A DNA stretch of 64,000 nt from Gemmatimonadota bacterium (GCA_003222195.1 QHVB01000032.1:1-64000), one strand, 5' to 3'. Positions 48,388-57,044 are shown, counted from the stretch's first letter. A program made the numbers and translations. Notes: generated by a model from the sequence alone, not told the origin.

Positions 48388-49327
48388 CGTTGGGGGAACG
48401 AATCTCGTCGCCGGGGTCCTCGCCGAGGACGGCTCGGAGATTCATGGCGTCGTTTCGGAGCCGACGCTCGCGGCGCAGGGTGCGGATGTCGTCACCTCTC
48501 GCATCATCAAGCTTGCCAAGGCATCGATTGCGGAGTCCGGTAAGAAGGTCGAAGGCGTCGGCATCGGCTCGCCTGGACCGCTCAATACCAAGACCGGCGT
48601 CGTGCTGCTCACACCCAATCTCGGCTGGACCAACATGCCGTTGCGCGATCGCGTCGGCGAGGGGCTCGGTCTTCCGGCCACGCTCGACAACGACGCGAAC
48701 TGCGCGATTTTCGGCGAATGGTGGCGCGGCGCGGCGCGCGGCGCGAACTACGTCATCGGTCTCACGCTCGGCACGGGGATTGGGGGCGGCATCGTCATCG
48801 ACGGTGAGATTTACCACGGCGTGACCGACGTCGCCGGCGAATTCGGCCACGTCACGATCGATGCCAACGGACGCCGCTGCAAATGCGGCAACTACGGCTG
48901 CATCGAGGCGTACGCGTCAGGCCCGGCGATCGCGGAGCGTGCGATCGAAGGTATCGAATCGGGGGTCGAGACGTCGCTGTCGCAGTACGTGAAGGGCGAC
49001 CTCTCAAAAATAAGCGCGCAGATCGTGTACGAAGCCGCAAACGACGCCGACGAATGGGCGCTCGAGGTCGTGCGCGAGACCGCGTCGCTGCTCGGCGCGG
49101 CGGTAGCGAGCTTCCTGAACATTTTCAACCCGGAGGTCGTCGTGATCTGCGGCGGCGTCACGCAGGCGGGGGACAAGCTCTTCAATCCGCTGCGCAGCGA
49201 GGTCAAGCGCCGCGCGTTCAAGCCGGCGTGGGAAGCCTGCAAGATCGTCCCGGGCACACTCCCCGGCACCGCGGGCGTGTTCGGCGCGGCAGCGGTCTTC
49301 ATCCAAAAACATTGGGGACTGCGCTGA
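48365..49327 (+). CDS. ROK-family sugar kinase (glucokinase-like)
   Basis: 320 residues from GTG 48365, preceded by GAGGA five bases upstream; TTG 48362 is also possible. ATP-binding VGVDVGGTNLVAGVL, the ROK signature with DVAGEFGHVTID, and the zinc-site CKCGNYGCIEAYAS (C-x-C-x4-C) are intact. Such enzymes phosphorylate glucose or N-acetylated hexoses in the cytosol. It overlaps both neighbours (GT9 by 23 bases, PfkB by 16), so translation is coupled. It could supply hexose phosphate for the sugar enzymes encoded here. Confidence 0.93.
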   Translation: MRYVVGVDVGGTNLVAGVLAEDGSEIHGVVSEPTLAAQGADVVTSRIIKLAKASIAESGKKVEGVGIGSPGPLNTKTGVVLLTPNLGWTNMPLRDRVGEGLGLPATLDNDANCAIFGEWWRGAARGANYVIGLTLGTGIGGGIVIDGEIYHGVTDVAGEFGHVTIDANGRRCKCGNYGCIEAYASGPAIAERAIEGIESGVETSLSQYVKGDLSKISAQIVYEAANDADEWALEVVRETASLLGAAVASFLNIFNPEVVVICGGVTQAGDKLFNPLRSEVKRRAFKPAWEACKIVPGTLPGTAGVFGAAAVFIQKHWGLR

Positions 49328-50247
49328 AGCGACTCGGCGTCATCGGGTCCATGGTGTGGGACACGATTTACGGCCGCGATCCCGCCCAACCCGCCGTGCA
49401 AGAATGGGGCGGGATCTCCTACGCGCTCGCCGCCCTCGATGCCACGCTGCCCGAAGATTGGCAGATTGTCCCGTTGATCAAAGTCGGGCGCGACCTCGCG
49501 CCAAAAGCCAACGAGTTTCTCCGCAGCCTCCGACGCACGACGCACGACGTACGATTCCTGGAAGTTCCTCAGCCGAACAATCGGGTGACGCTACGCTACG
49601 AATCGGCGGAGCGGCGCTGCGAGCAGATGACCGGCGGCGTGCCCCCGTGGACCTGGGGCGAGCTCGGTCCCCTCGTCCAGGATCTCGACGCGCTATACCT
49701 GAACTTCATTTCGGGATTCGAAATGAGTCTCGAAACCGCCCGGCTGCTCCGGCACGGATTCCCGCGCACCATCTACGCCGACCTGCATAGCCTCTTTCTC
49801 GGCAAGGAGCCGGATGGCCTGCGCGTCCCTCGCGCGCTTCCACAGGCGCCGGCGTGGTTCGGCTGCTTCGACATCGTCCAGCTGAACGAAGACGAGATGC
49901 ATCAGCTCGGCTCCGATCCGCTCGCGATCGCCGCCGATGCACTGGGGCAGGGCTGCACAACCCTGTGCGTGACACTCGGGAAGCGCGGCGCGGCCTACTT
50001 CACCGGGACTCCGATCCGGACCGAGCTGATCCCCGCGCCGGCCATGCACCCACCCGCATTCGACCAGGTGATCGATCCGACGGGGTGCGGCGATGTGTTC
50101 GGCGGGGCGGTCACCGCGGCGTTGTTGGCCGGCGCCCGCCTCGAGGACGCGATCCGTCTCGGCAATCAGCTCGGCGCGCGCAATGTGAGTCACCGCGGAG
50201 CGACCGGGCTGCGCGATCACCTGCTGGGCAAGCTCTCGCTGGTATGA
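49312..50247 (+). CDS. PfkB/ribokinase-family carbohydrate kinase
   Basis: 311 residues from TTG 49312 (CTG 49324 also possible); the fold opens LKRLGVIGSMVWDTIYG. The PfkB C-terminal signature DPTGCGDVFGGAVTAALLAG contains the catalytic Asp and anion hole; LCVTLGKRGAAYF precedes it. The usual N-terminal substrate loop is unusual (EWGGISYALAALDATL). The substrate may be a sugar, nucleoside or sugar phosphate. The stop overlaps the next ATG (ATGA). The start is uncertain because neither codon has a good ribosome-binding site. Confidence 0.85.
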   Translation: MGTALKRLGVIGSMVWDTIYGRDPAQPAVQEWGGISYALAALDATLPEDWQIVPLIKVGRDLAPKANEFLRSLRRTTHDVRFLEVPQPNNRVTLRYESAERRCEQMTGGVPPWTWGELGPLVQDLDALYLNFISGFEMSLETARLLRHGFPRTIYADLHSLFLGKEPDGLRVPRALPQAPAWFGCFDIVQLNEDEMHQLGSDPLAIAADALGQGCTTLCVTLGKRGAAYFTGTPIRTELIPAPAMHPPAFDQVIDPTGCGDVFGGAVTAALLAGARLEDAIRLGNQLGARNVSHRGATGLRDHLLGKLSLV

Positions 50248-51167
50248 CCCGCCTCATCGAAGTGCCCACGCAGTTCGACGACCGCTCCTTCGATCAATTC
50301 GCGGCGGCCTACGCGCAGGCGGCCGATGGGGGGGACGAGCGTCTCCTGTTCGACGCACACGCGGCCGAGTGGGCATCACCGTACGGTCTCGTGGGCCTGC
50401 TCGCCGCGGGCGAAGCAGCCACGCGCAAGGGGGAGCGTCCGCTGCTCACCGCCCCGGCGAACCCGGACGTGGTGAGCTACTGGGCCCGCGCCGGTTTCTT
50501 TCGCGAAGCCGCGGACCTGTTCGAGGTACACGGCAAGGTGCCGAAGGCGAAGGTCGCGACGGAGAGTGAGGTCCTGCTCCCGGTCACGCCGGTCCGGGCG
50601 GCCGAGGACGTGCACGCGGTGGTGAGCACCATCCAGCAACGCGCGTCCGCGATTCTCAGCTCGGAGTTGGGACTCGATCCGAAGGCGACCATGGGTTTCG
50701 CTATGGCGCTTTCGGAGTCTTGTCAGAATATTGTGGAGCACGCCGGCACCGGGGGCTGGGTTGCGGTGCAGGCGTACAACTGGCGGCGCAAGCTGGCGCG
50801 CCGCGTGGTGGTGATCGCGGTCGCAGACGCCGGTGTCGGCTTCCGGCATTCATTGGAACCCACGCAGGCCAAGCGGTTCGGCGAGCGCTGGGGCGATGCC
50901 GCGGCGCTGGAGGCGGCGTTGATTCAGGGCGTCAGCCGCTTTCGCGACCCGGGACGCGGACAGGGGCTCGCCGGGATCCGTCGCTACCTCGCGCGCTGGG
51001 AAGGGAAGGTCGCCATTCGCAGCGGTACGGCGCGGATCGCGATCGTGCCGCGCTGGGACGACGATGTTCCGCTCAAGGAAGGGTTGCCCGCGTTTCCAGG
51101 GTCGCAAGTGCTGCTCATCATTCCGGAACAGGTGTCGGAGAAAGCAGGGGGGTCGTCGAAGCAGTGA
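50244..51167 (+). CDS. GHKL ATPase protein with N-terminal STAS-like region (anti-sigma/partner-switch type)
   Basis: 307 residues, no signal peptide. Residues ~1-100 resemble a STAS-type domain (LLFDAHAAEWASPYGLVGLL). The rest is an HATPase_c (GHKL) domain of serine-kinase/anti-sigma type: N-box SESCQNIVEHAG, G1 VADAGVGFRHS and G2 GRGQGLAGIRRYL. There is no dimerisation His, so it is not a normal sensor kinase. It is linked by a 4-base overlap to a STAS-like gene, a pairing that suggests a SpoIIAB/SpoIIAA-style switch. No sigma factor or PP2C phosphatase is nearby. It lies in the operon leading to ftsEX. Confidence 0.8.
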   Translation: MTRLIEVPTQFDDRSFDQFAAAYAQAADGGDERLLFDAHAAEWASPYGLVGLLAAGEAATRKGERPLLTAPANPDVVSYWARAGFFREAADLFEVHGKVPKAKVATESEVLLPVTPVRAAEDVHAVVSTIQQRASAILSSELGLDPKATMGFAMALSESCQNIVEHAGTGGWVAVQAYNWRRKLARRVVVIAVADAGVGFRHSLEPTQAKRFGERWGDAAALEAALIQGVSRFRDPGRGQGLAGIRRYLARWEGKVAIRSGTARIAIVPRWDDDVPLKEGLPAFPGSQVLLIIPEQVSEKAGGSSKQ

Positions 51168-51595
51168 TTCCACACATCATGGTGCATGCCGTCCTGCAGC
51201 AAGCGGTCGCCGGGTTCTACACCGACCTCGTCACGCGGCCCACCGGGCGCGCGGTGCGCGAAAACATCGAGCGGGATCTGCCCGCCGGCACGATCGCCGT
51301 GATGGACTTTACCGGCGTCGGCTGCCTCGACTATTCCTGCGCAGATGAGATCGTCGCCAAGCTCGTCCGCGATAAGGTCAAAGTGCTGCTGCTGCGCGGG
51401 CTGACGGATGCCCATCGCGAGGCGATCGAGCCGGTGCTCGCCGGTGCCGGGCTCGCGGTGCTGTGCGAGCGAGCCGACGGCGTGCTCGAGGGGCTCGGCG
51501 CCAGTGAGCCGGCGCCGGCGCTGCTCGATGAGCTCATCGAGCGGCGGCTGGCGGCACGCATTCCGGGAGGCTCCATCCGACTCACCGCGGCGTGA
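51164..51595 (+). CDS. STAS-like protein (DUF4325-type), likely partner of the GHKL ATPase
   Basis: 143 residues from GTG 51164 (overlapping the ATPase stop) or 138 from ATG 51179. The core AVMDFTGVGCLDYSCADEIV matches the STAS strand-helix that carries the regulatory Ser in anti-anti-sigma factors (Ser 58 here, in DYSCAD). It is followed by VKVLLLRGLTDAHREAIEPV and a C-terminal helix. It is cytosolic. It is coupled on both sides (GTGA with the ATPase, GTGA with the PLP enzyme). The anti-anti-sigma role is an inference from the pairing. Confidence 0.75.
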   Translation: MIPHIMVHAVLQQAVAGFYTDLVTRPTGRAVRENIERDLPAGTIAVMDFTGVGCLDYSCADEIVAKLVRDKVKVLLLRGLTDAHREAIEPVLAGAGLAVLCERADGVLEGLGASEPAPALLDELIERRLAARIPGGSIRLTAA

Positions 51596-52749
51596 AACGC
51601 CGCCGTCTGGGCCTGTCCACTCGCGCCATCCACGGCGATCCCAAGGCGCGCGCCGACTGGTCGGCCGTCGTTCCCCCGCTCCACCAAAGCGCCACATTCA
51701 CCAATCCCGTCGGCTCGACCGCCGAAGTCCTGTACAGCCGCTACGGAAACAATCCCAATCAGGTCGACATCGGCAAAAAACTGGCGCTCCTCGAGGGCGC
51801 CGACGCCGCGTTGTTCCTGGCGAGCGGGATGGGTGCCTGCGCGCTGGCGCACCTCGCCGTGTTGCGCCCCGGCGATCACCTGCTGGCGAGCGAGTGGATT
51901 TACGGCGGCGTGTACCGGCTGTTCCGCGAAGAGTTCGGCAAGCTGGGGATCGAGGTCTCGTTCGTAAATCCCACGCAGCAGCGCACCTGGAAGAAGGCGA
52001 TGCGCAAAACGACGCGCGCCGTCTTCCTCGAGACGCCGACGAATCCGGTCATGCGTGTGATCGATCTCGAGCCCGTCGCGACGTTGTGCAAGGCCGAGGG
52101 CCTCGCGCTGATCGTCGATTCGACGTTCGCGTCACCGGTGAATTTCCGCCCGCTGGAGCACGGCGCCGACCTCGTGATCCATTCGGCGACGAAATACCTG
52201 AACGGCCATACGGATGTGATCGCGGGAGCGGTCGCGGGAACGGATCAAGTGGTGGAAGAGGTCCGCCGGCTGATGCAGGTCTGGGGACAGGCGATCGATC
52301 CATTCGCCGCCTGGCTGATCGATCGCGGCATGCGGACGCTCACCGTGCGCGTCCGACGCCAGAACGAGATCGGGCTGGCCGTGGCGGAATGGTGCGCCAA
52401 GCAGGACGCGATCTCCAAGGTCCACTACCCCGGCCTGCCGTCGCATCCCGATCATGAGCTGGCGAAACGCATCCTCGGCGGCTTCGGCGGCATGCTCGGC
52501 ATCGAGCTGAAGGGCGGCGTGCGCGCCGCCGAGCGGTTCCTCAAGGCGCTGACGATCGCGGCGCACGCGCCCAGTCTGGGCGGTGTGGAGACACTGGTCT
52601 CGGAGCCGCGGCTCACCTCACACGCCAGTCTCACGGCGGAACAGCGCGCGCAGGCTGGCATCCCGGACGGATTTCTGAGATTTTCCCTGGGACTGGAGGA
52701 TCCCGATGATCTCATCGCGGACTTCGCCCAGGCCCTGGCGCGGCACTAG
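51592..52749 (+). CDS. Cys/Met-metabolism PLP-dependent enzyme (cystathionine synthase/lyase family)
   Basis: 385 residues. The PLP-Lys is in HSATKYLNGHTD, the phosphate-binding part in ALFLASGMGACALA, and the family motifs YSRYGNNPNQ and VFLETPTNPVMRV are present. The family includes cystathionine gamma-synthase, beta- and gamma-lyase and methionine gamma-lyase; the exact reaction cannot be chosen from sequence alone. GTG 51592 overlaps the STAS stop by four bases, and ftsE follows with no intergenic base (TAGATG). Its place between a regulatory pair and cell-division genes is unusual. Confidence 0.92.
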   Translation: MKRRRLGLSTRAIHGDPKARADWSAVVPPLHQSATFTNPVGSTAEVLYSRYGNNPNQVDIGKKLALLEGADAALFLASGMGACALAHLAVLRPGDHLLASEWIYGGVYRLFREEFGKLGIEVSFVNPTQQRTWKKAMRKTTRAVFLETPTNPVMRVIDLEPVATLCKAEGLALIVDSTFASPVNFRPLEHGADLVIHSATKYLNGHTDVIAGAVAGTDQVVEEVRRLMQVWGQAIDPFAAWLIDRGMRTLTVRVRRQNEIGLAVAEWCAKQDAISKVHYPGLPSHPDHELAKRILGGFGGMLGIELKGGVRAAERFLKALTIAAHAPSLGGVETLVSEPRLTSHASLTAEQRAQAGIPDGFLRFSLGLEDPDDLIADFAQALARH

Positions 52750-53502
52750 ATGATCAAGTTCACCAACGTGTTCAAGGCCTTCCCCAAGGGCGGCCTGGCG
52801 CTCAAGGACGTCTCGTTCCATGTCGCCAAAGGGGAGTTCGCCTTCCTCACCGGCCACTCCGGCGCGGGCAAATCGACGGTCATGAAGCTCATCTACGCCG
52901 ACGAGCGCCCCACGTCGGGCGAGGTGCGCGTTTCGGGATACAACGTGAACGAGATGCGCCCCCGCGATGTCCCCATGCTGCGCCGCAAGCTCGGCATCGT
53001 ATTTCAGGATTTCCGGCTGCTCGAGGACCGCACCGCCGAAGAGAACGTCGCGTTCACGCTCGAAGTGACGAGCGCGCGCTCCTCGACAATCGCGGCGCGC
53101 GTGATGCGCGTGCTCACGCAGGTCGGCCTCGCGGCGAAGGCGCAGGCGTACCCGCGCGAGCTGTCGGGCGGCGAGCAGCAGCGCGTCGCCATCGCGCGGG
53201 CACTGGTCAATGAGCCGACGGTGCTCCTGGCTGACGAGCCCACCGGCAACCTGGACGAGCGCGCGACGCGCGGTGTCTTCCAGCTGCTCCGAGACATCAA
53301 CGCGAGCGGCACCGCCGTCGTGATGGCGACGCACGATCTCGATCTCGTGCGCCAGGCACCATACCGAGTGATCGAGCTGCAGGAAGGCGCGCTCGTGTAC
53401 GACTCCGCGGTCGACGAGGCGGGCACACACGACCAGGCGACCAGTGGGGGTGGGGGTGGGGGTGGGGGTGGGGGTGGGGGTGCGGGGGGGGGGGCGTCAT
53501 GA
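52750..53502 (+). CDS. ftsE: Cell-division ATP-binding protein FtsE with poly-glycine tail
   Basis: 250 residues; the family is usually about 220-230. Walker A is GHSGAGKST, the signature LSGGEQQRVAIARAL, and Walker B VLLADEPTGNLD. FtsE powers FtsX to activate septal wall hydrolases through a periplasmic coiled-coil factor. The extra ~20 residues at the C-terminus are almost only glycine, produced by (TGGGGG)6 and a G11 run (53445-53494). The stop overlaps the ftsX ATG. Slippage in the G11 run would alter only this tail but would also move the ftsX start context. Confidence 0.96.
   Translation: MIKFTNVFKAFPKGGLALKDVSFHVAKGEFAFLTGHSGAGKSTVMKLIYADERPTSGEVRVSGYNVNEMRPRDVPMLRRKLGIVFQDFRLLEDRTAEENVAFTLEVTSARSSTIAARVMRVLTQVGLAAKAQAYPRELSGGEQQRVAIARALVNEPTVLLADEPTGNLDERATRGVFQLLRDINASGTAVVMATHDLDLVRQAPYRVIELQEGALVYDSAVDEAGTHDQATSGGGGGGGGGGGGAGGGAS
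53445..53494 (+). repeat. (TGGGGG)6 and G11 homopolymer at the ftsE-ftsX junction
   Basis: Six perfect TGGGGG units (53445-53480) are followed by TGC and eleven G (53484-53494). The G11 run ends four bases before ATG 53499 of ftsX and is the only purine-rich candidate ribosome-binding region for that gene. Confidence 0.92.
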
Positions 53503-54356
53503 ACCTCACGCTGCGCGAATCGATGTTGACGTTCAAGCGCGCCCCGTTGCTGTCGGCGCTGTCCGTCACCACCATCGCGTTTTCCCTGTTCGTGCTGGGA
53601 CTGTTCGGCCTCGTCGTCGTGAACCTGCAGGATGCGTTGCGCGGCGTCGAAGAGCGCGTCGAGGTCGTGGCCTACCTGCTGCCGGGCGCACCGGTCGAGG
53701 CGGTCGCACAGGCGCTCAAGGACATCGAAGCCTTTCCGGAGGTTCAGTCGGCGATGTACGTCTCCGAGGACGACGCGCTCGCCCGCGCCCGCGCCGAGCT
53801 GGTCGAGCTCCGGGATGTGATGCAGGAGCTCGAGCGCAATCCGTTACCTGCCTCGATCGAGGTGAAGCTCAAGCCGGGCTTTCGCGATACGGATCACGTC
53901 AGCGCCGTCGCGGAGCGGCTGCGCGGCTTCGGGTTCGTGGACGATGTGCGTTTCGGACGCGATTGGGTCGAGAAACTCGACCGCCTGCGCGGCCTGGCGG
54001 CTGCCGTCGGCATCGTCGTGGGCGCGGCGTTCGCAGTGGTCGCGATCATCATCATCGGCACGACGATCCGGATGGCGGTGCTGCAGCGCAGCCGGGAAAT
54101 CGCGATCATGCGGCTCGTGGGGGCCACCGATGGTTTCATCCGCCGGCCGTTCCTGTTGCAGGGCGCCATCAAGGGACTGCTGGGGGGTGCTGTCGCGATC
54201 GGCCTGTCGTTCGCGGCGTATCTCCTGATCAATCGGTACCTGCTCCAGTCGGCGTTCTTCACACGGGAGCAAGCGGCCGCGATCGTGGCGTTCGGGGCAC
54301 TCATCGGATTGTTGGGTAGCGCGATGAGCGTGGGGCGGCACTTGAAGCGCGTATGA
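53499..54356 (+). CDS. ftsX: Cell-division ABC permease-like protein FtsX
   Basis: 285 residues, four membrane helices: one near 25-45 (TIAFSLFVLGLFGLVVVNL), a periplasmic domain (~50-150) that contacts the wall-hydrolase activator, then three helices with the FtsX-family segment LQRSREIAIMRLVGATDGFI and C-terminal AIVAFGALIGLLGSAMSVG. It couples FtsE ATP hydrolysis to the periplasmic activator encoded next. Overlaps of four bases occur at both ends. Confidence 0.95.
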   Translation: MNLTLRESMLTFKRAPLLSALSVTTIAFSLFVLGLFGLVVVNLQDALRGVEERVEVVAYLLPGAPVEAVAQALKDIEAFPEVQSAMYVSEDDALARARAELVELRDVMQELERNPLPASIEVKLKPGFRDTDHVSAVAERLRGFGFVDDVRFGRDWVEKLDRLRGLAAAVGIVVGAAFAVVAIIIIGTTIRMAVLQRSREIAIMRLVGATDGFIRRPFLLQGAIKGLLGGAVAIGLSFAAYLLINRYLLQSAFFTREQAAAIVAFGALIGLLGSAMSVGRHLKRV

Positions 54357-55588
54357 AAAACAGGGGAAGGGGGACGGGGGACGGGGGAAGGGTACTTCGA
54401 GCTGTGACGGTCGCGGTGTGCCTTACCCTTCCCGCTTCCCCCCTCCCCCTTCCCGCTCAGCGCCCCACCTACCAGCAGCAAATGCAGGATAATCAGCACC
54501 GGCTGGAAGGCATCCGCCGCGAGCGCTCCGAGGTCGAACAGGAGCTCGAACGGCTGCGCACCCAGGCCCATTCGCTCTCCGACGAAATCGCCAACATCGA
54601 GCAGCAGAAGCAAAGCACCAACCGCATCGTGAACGAGCTCGACCGCCAGATCACGGGACTTGGCGGGCAGATCGACCAAATCACGATCGACTTGTTGATC
54701 GCCCAGGACGCGCTGCTCGAGAAGCGTGCGGTCCTGGAGCGGCGGCTCGTGGACATCTATAAGCGCGGCGCGCTCTACGGCTGGCAAGTGCTGCTGGCGG
54801 CGGAGAGCTTCGGCGACCTGCTGTCGCGCTACAAGTACCTGTTTCTCGTCAGCCGGCAGGACCGCCTGCTCACCAACGACATGAACAAGCTACGCGACCG
54901 CGTTGCGCGGCAGCGGCAGCTGCTCGTGGATGCGCGCGAGACGCTCGGCCGTCGCCGGCAGGAGCGGACCGACGAGCTCGGCCGCTATCTCGCGCTCGAG
55001 CGCGAACGCGAAACCAACCTGCGCGCGACGCGACGCAGCGCGCGCCAGGCGGAGCAGCGGCTGACGCGCCTGGATCGCGATGAGCGAGCGCTCAACGACC
55101 GGATCGAAGCACTGGAGCGCGCGCGGCGCGAGGCCGAGCTGCGCGGCGTCGCCTCCGGAGCGGGGGCAATCACGACCGCCAATCTCGGCGGTCTCGACTG
55201 GCCGGTCGAAGGCTCCATCATCTATCCCTTTGGGACCACGACGGGCCCCAATAACACCCGTATTCCGCGGCACGGCATCGGCATCAAGGCGCCCGTCGGC
55301 ACGCCGGTGCGGGCGGTCGCCGCGGGTACGGTGAGCCTCGCGGGACCGCTCGGCCTCTATCTCACCTCGGTGCTGATCGACCATGGCGGGGGCTACTACA
55401 CGTTCTACGCCTACCTGAACGACGCGAGCGTCCGGAAGGGCGACCGCGTCATTCGCGGCCAGCTGATCGGACACGTCGGCGGTGAGTCGAGCGACGAGGG
55501 CCCGCACCTCCATTTCGAAATTCGCGGCCAGGGCGGCATCGCGCTGGATCCCGGCAATTGGCTGCGTTCCCCTCGTCCACGGCGGTAG
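54353..55588 (+). CDS. envC: EnvC-type murein hydrolase activator (coiled coil + degenerate LytM domain)
   Basis: 411 residues with a signal peptide, a long coiled coil (about 40-270; LEGIRRERSEVEQELERLR) and a C-terminal LytM/M23 fold. Zinc ligands are partly lost: the HxGxD motif reads RHGIGIK and the YAHL motif reads YAYL, while PHLHFEIR remains. As in E. coli EnvC this predicts a non-catalytic activator of amidases rather than an endopeptidase. It is the last gene of ftsEX-envC and couples to ftsX by ATGA. The signal peptide is encoded by a 31-base inverted repeat (54364-54454). Confidence 0.9.
   Translation: MKNRGRGTGDGGRVLRAVTVAVCLTLPASPLPLPAQRPTYQQQMQDNQHRLEGIRRERSEVEQELERLRTQAHSLSDEIANIEQQKQSTNRIVNELDRQITGLGGQIDQITIDLLIAQDALLEKRAVLERRLVDIYKRGALYGWQVLLAAESFGDLLSRYKYLFLVSRQDRLLTNDMNKLRDRVARQRQLLVDARETLGRRRQERTDELGRYLALERERETNLRATRRSARQAEQRLTRLDRDERALNDRIEALERARREAELRGVASGAGAITTANLGGLDWPVEGSIIYPFGTTTGPNNTRIPRHGIGIKAPVGTPVRAVAAGTVSLAGPLGLYLTSVLIDHGGGYYTFYAYLNDASVRKGDRVIRGQLIGHVGGESSDEGPHLHFEIRGQGGIALDPGNWLRSPRPRR
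54364..54454. repeat. Inverted repeat (31-base arms) encoding the EnvC-like signal peptide
   Basis: The purine-rich arm 54364-54394 and the pyrimidine-rich arm 54424-54454 are reverse complements with three mismatches, separated by 29 bases. The left arm encodes the Gly/Arg-rich n-region and the right arm the LTLPASPLPLPAQ part before the cleavage site. In mRNA it would form a long GC-rich hairpin that starts 11 bases after the A of the ATG. Confidence 0.85.
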
Positions 55589-55598
55589 CGCTGCTCGC

Positions 55599-56999
55599 CT
55601 AGCTCTCGCCGATCACCGCAATTCGGTCCGGAGCACCGCTTTTCGCTTTTTGCAGCGCGCTCTCGGCCAGGGTGAATAGGTCCTCGGGTCGCAGCGCTTC
55701 GCTGTGCGGATACGCGACGATGCCCGCCGAGATCGTCGGCGCATTCGCGGGGCCGAGATCGCCGAACGTGTGGCGCGCGAATACTTGCCGCAGCCGCTCG
55801 ATGAAATGCCGGCCCCCCGGCCCATCGGTCTCGGGCAGCACACAGGCAAATTCGTCGCCGCCATAGCGGGCCACGAAGTCGGGCGCGCGCAGCTCGCGCT
55901 GCACGATAGCGCCGATCTCGCCCAGGACGCGATCGCCGGCGGTGTGTCCCAGCCGGTCGTTGATCTCGTGCAAGTGATCGATATCGATCACGACGAGCGA
56001 GAAGTGGAGCGAGTAGCGCCGCGCCCGCTCGAACTCATCGCGCAGGCGCCGGTCGAGCGCATCAAGCGACGCACACCCGGTCAGCTCGTCGGTCGTGCCC
56101 GCGCTGATCTGGCGGCGGTACATCGCCGAGCGGCGCTCTTCGTTCTCGAGCACGCGGGCGGCCGCTTGCGCGATCGTGTTGGCGAACGCGACGTCCTCCG
56201 GGCGAAGCTGCGGATCACCTTTTTGGGTCCGCAGGAAGAACACTCCGGCCGCGCGTCCCTGCACGAACACCGGCAGCGCCACCGCCGCCTGCACGTTGAC
56301 CTCGATCTGTTGCTGGCTCCAATGCTGGCGAATCGCGGCGAACAACGGATGATTGTGCACGTCCTGGATCACGACGGGGCGTTCGGTGCGGATGGCCTCC
56401 TGGATTTCGGGGTAGCGGCTGAGGTCGACGCGGAGATCGCGGATGGCAGGATTCTCGTACACGGCGACGACGCGACCTTTGTCCTCGCCCGGTGCGGTCA
56501 GCACGAAAGAGCAATGCGAGAGTCCGAACGCCTGGCCCACGCGACGCACCAGAGTCTGAAAGATTTCGTCCGGCCGCAGCGCCGATGACACCTCCTGGAA
56601 GATGTCGAAGAGCAGGTCGCGCGCCCGCAACGCTTCCTGGGCTTCTCGCACATCGGAGCGCGCGCGGATGTACGCGTCGAGCCGGGCGCGAAGCTCGGGC
56701 AGGTGCACGGGCGCAATGAGGACATCCCGTGCTCCCGCGAGTAGCGCTTCCGCGGCTGCCTCCGGGCCGCCTTCCAGCAAGATCACGAACACCGGTGTGT
56801 CGCCATACATCGGGCGAGTCACCAGCGCGTGCACCTCCGAGGCGAGACTGTGGAGGTCGAGACCTGGGGTGTAGAGCACCAAATCGGGCGGCGTCGGTGT
56901 GGCGGCTTCGGTTACCTGAAAACCGCCGCGCACCAACAGTCGCTCCAATCCCTCGGGACGGCCGGCGGGATTTCCGATCAGAAGAATGCGGTGACGCAC
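55599..56999 (-). CDS. Diguanylate cyclase with receiver-like, GAF and GGDEF domains
   Basis: 466 residues. Residues 1-115 have a response-regulator-like fold (RILLIGNPAG, TPVFVILLEG) without a clear phospho-Asp in the standard place. A GAF domain follows (about 135-290), then GGDEF (about 305-460) with an intact active site YGGDEFACVLPE. The inhibitory I-site RxxD (RAPD) lies five residues before GGDEF, so product inhibition is expected. It makes cyclic di-GMP, which controls adhesion and surface growth. GTG 56999 has no clear ribosome-binding site. It is convergent with envC (10-base gap) and divergent from pcm. Confidence 0.92.
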   Translation of the reverse strand: MRHRILLIGNPAGRPEGLERLLVRGGFQVTEAATPTPPDLVLYTPGLDLHSLASEVHALVTRPMYGDTPVFVILLEGGPEAAAEALLAGARDVLIAPVHLPELRARLDAYIRARSDVREAQEALRARDLLFDIFQEVSSALRPDEIFQTLVRRVGQAFGLSHCSFVLTAPGEDKGRVVAVYENPAIRDLRVDLSRYPEIQEAIRTERPVVIQDVHNHPLFAAIRQHWSQQQIEVNVQAAVALPVFVQGRAAGVFFLRTQKGDPQLRPEDVAFANTIAQAAARVLENEERRSAMYRRQISAGTTDELTGCASLDALDRRLRDEFERARRYSLHFSLVVIDIDHLHEINDRLGHTAGDRVLGEIGAIVQRELRAPDFVARYGGDEFACVLPETDGPGGRHFIERLRQVFARHTFGDLGPANAPTISAGIVAYPHSEALRPEDLFTLAESALQKAKSGAPDRIAVIGES

Positions 57000-57044
57000 C
57001 GAGTCCGGCAGGAGCGGTCTCCCGCGCTGGGGGCCGCGCCAAGG

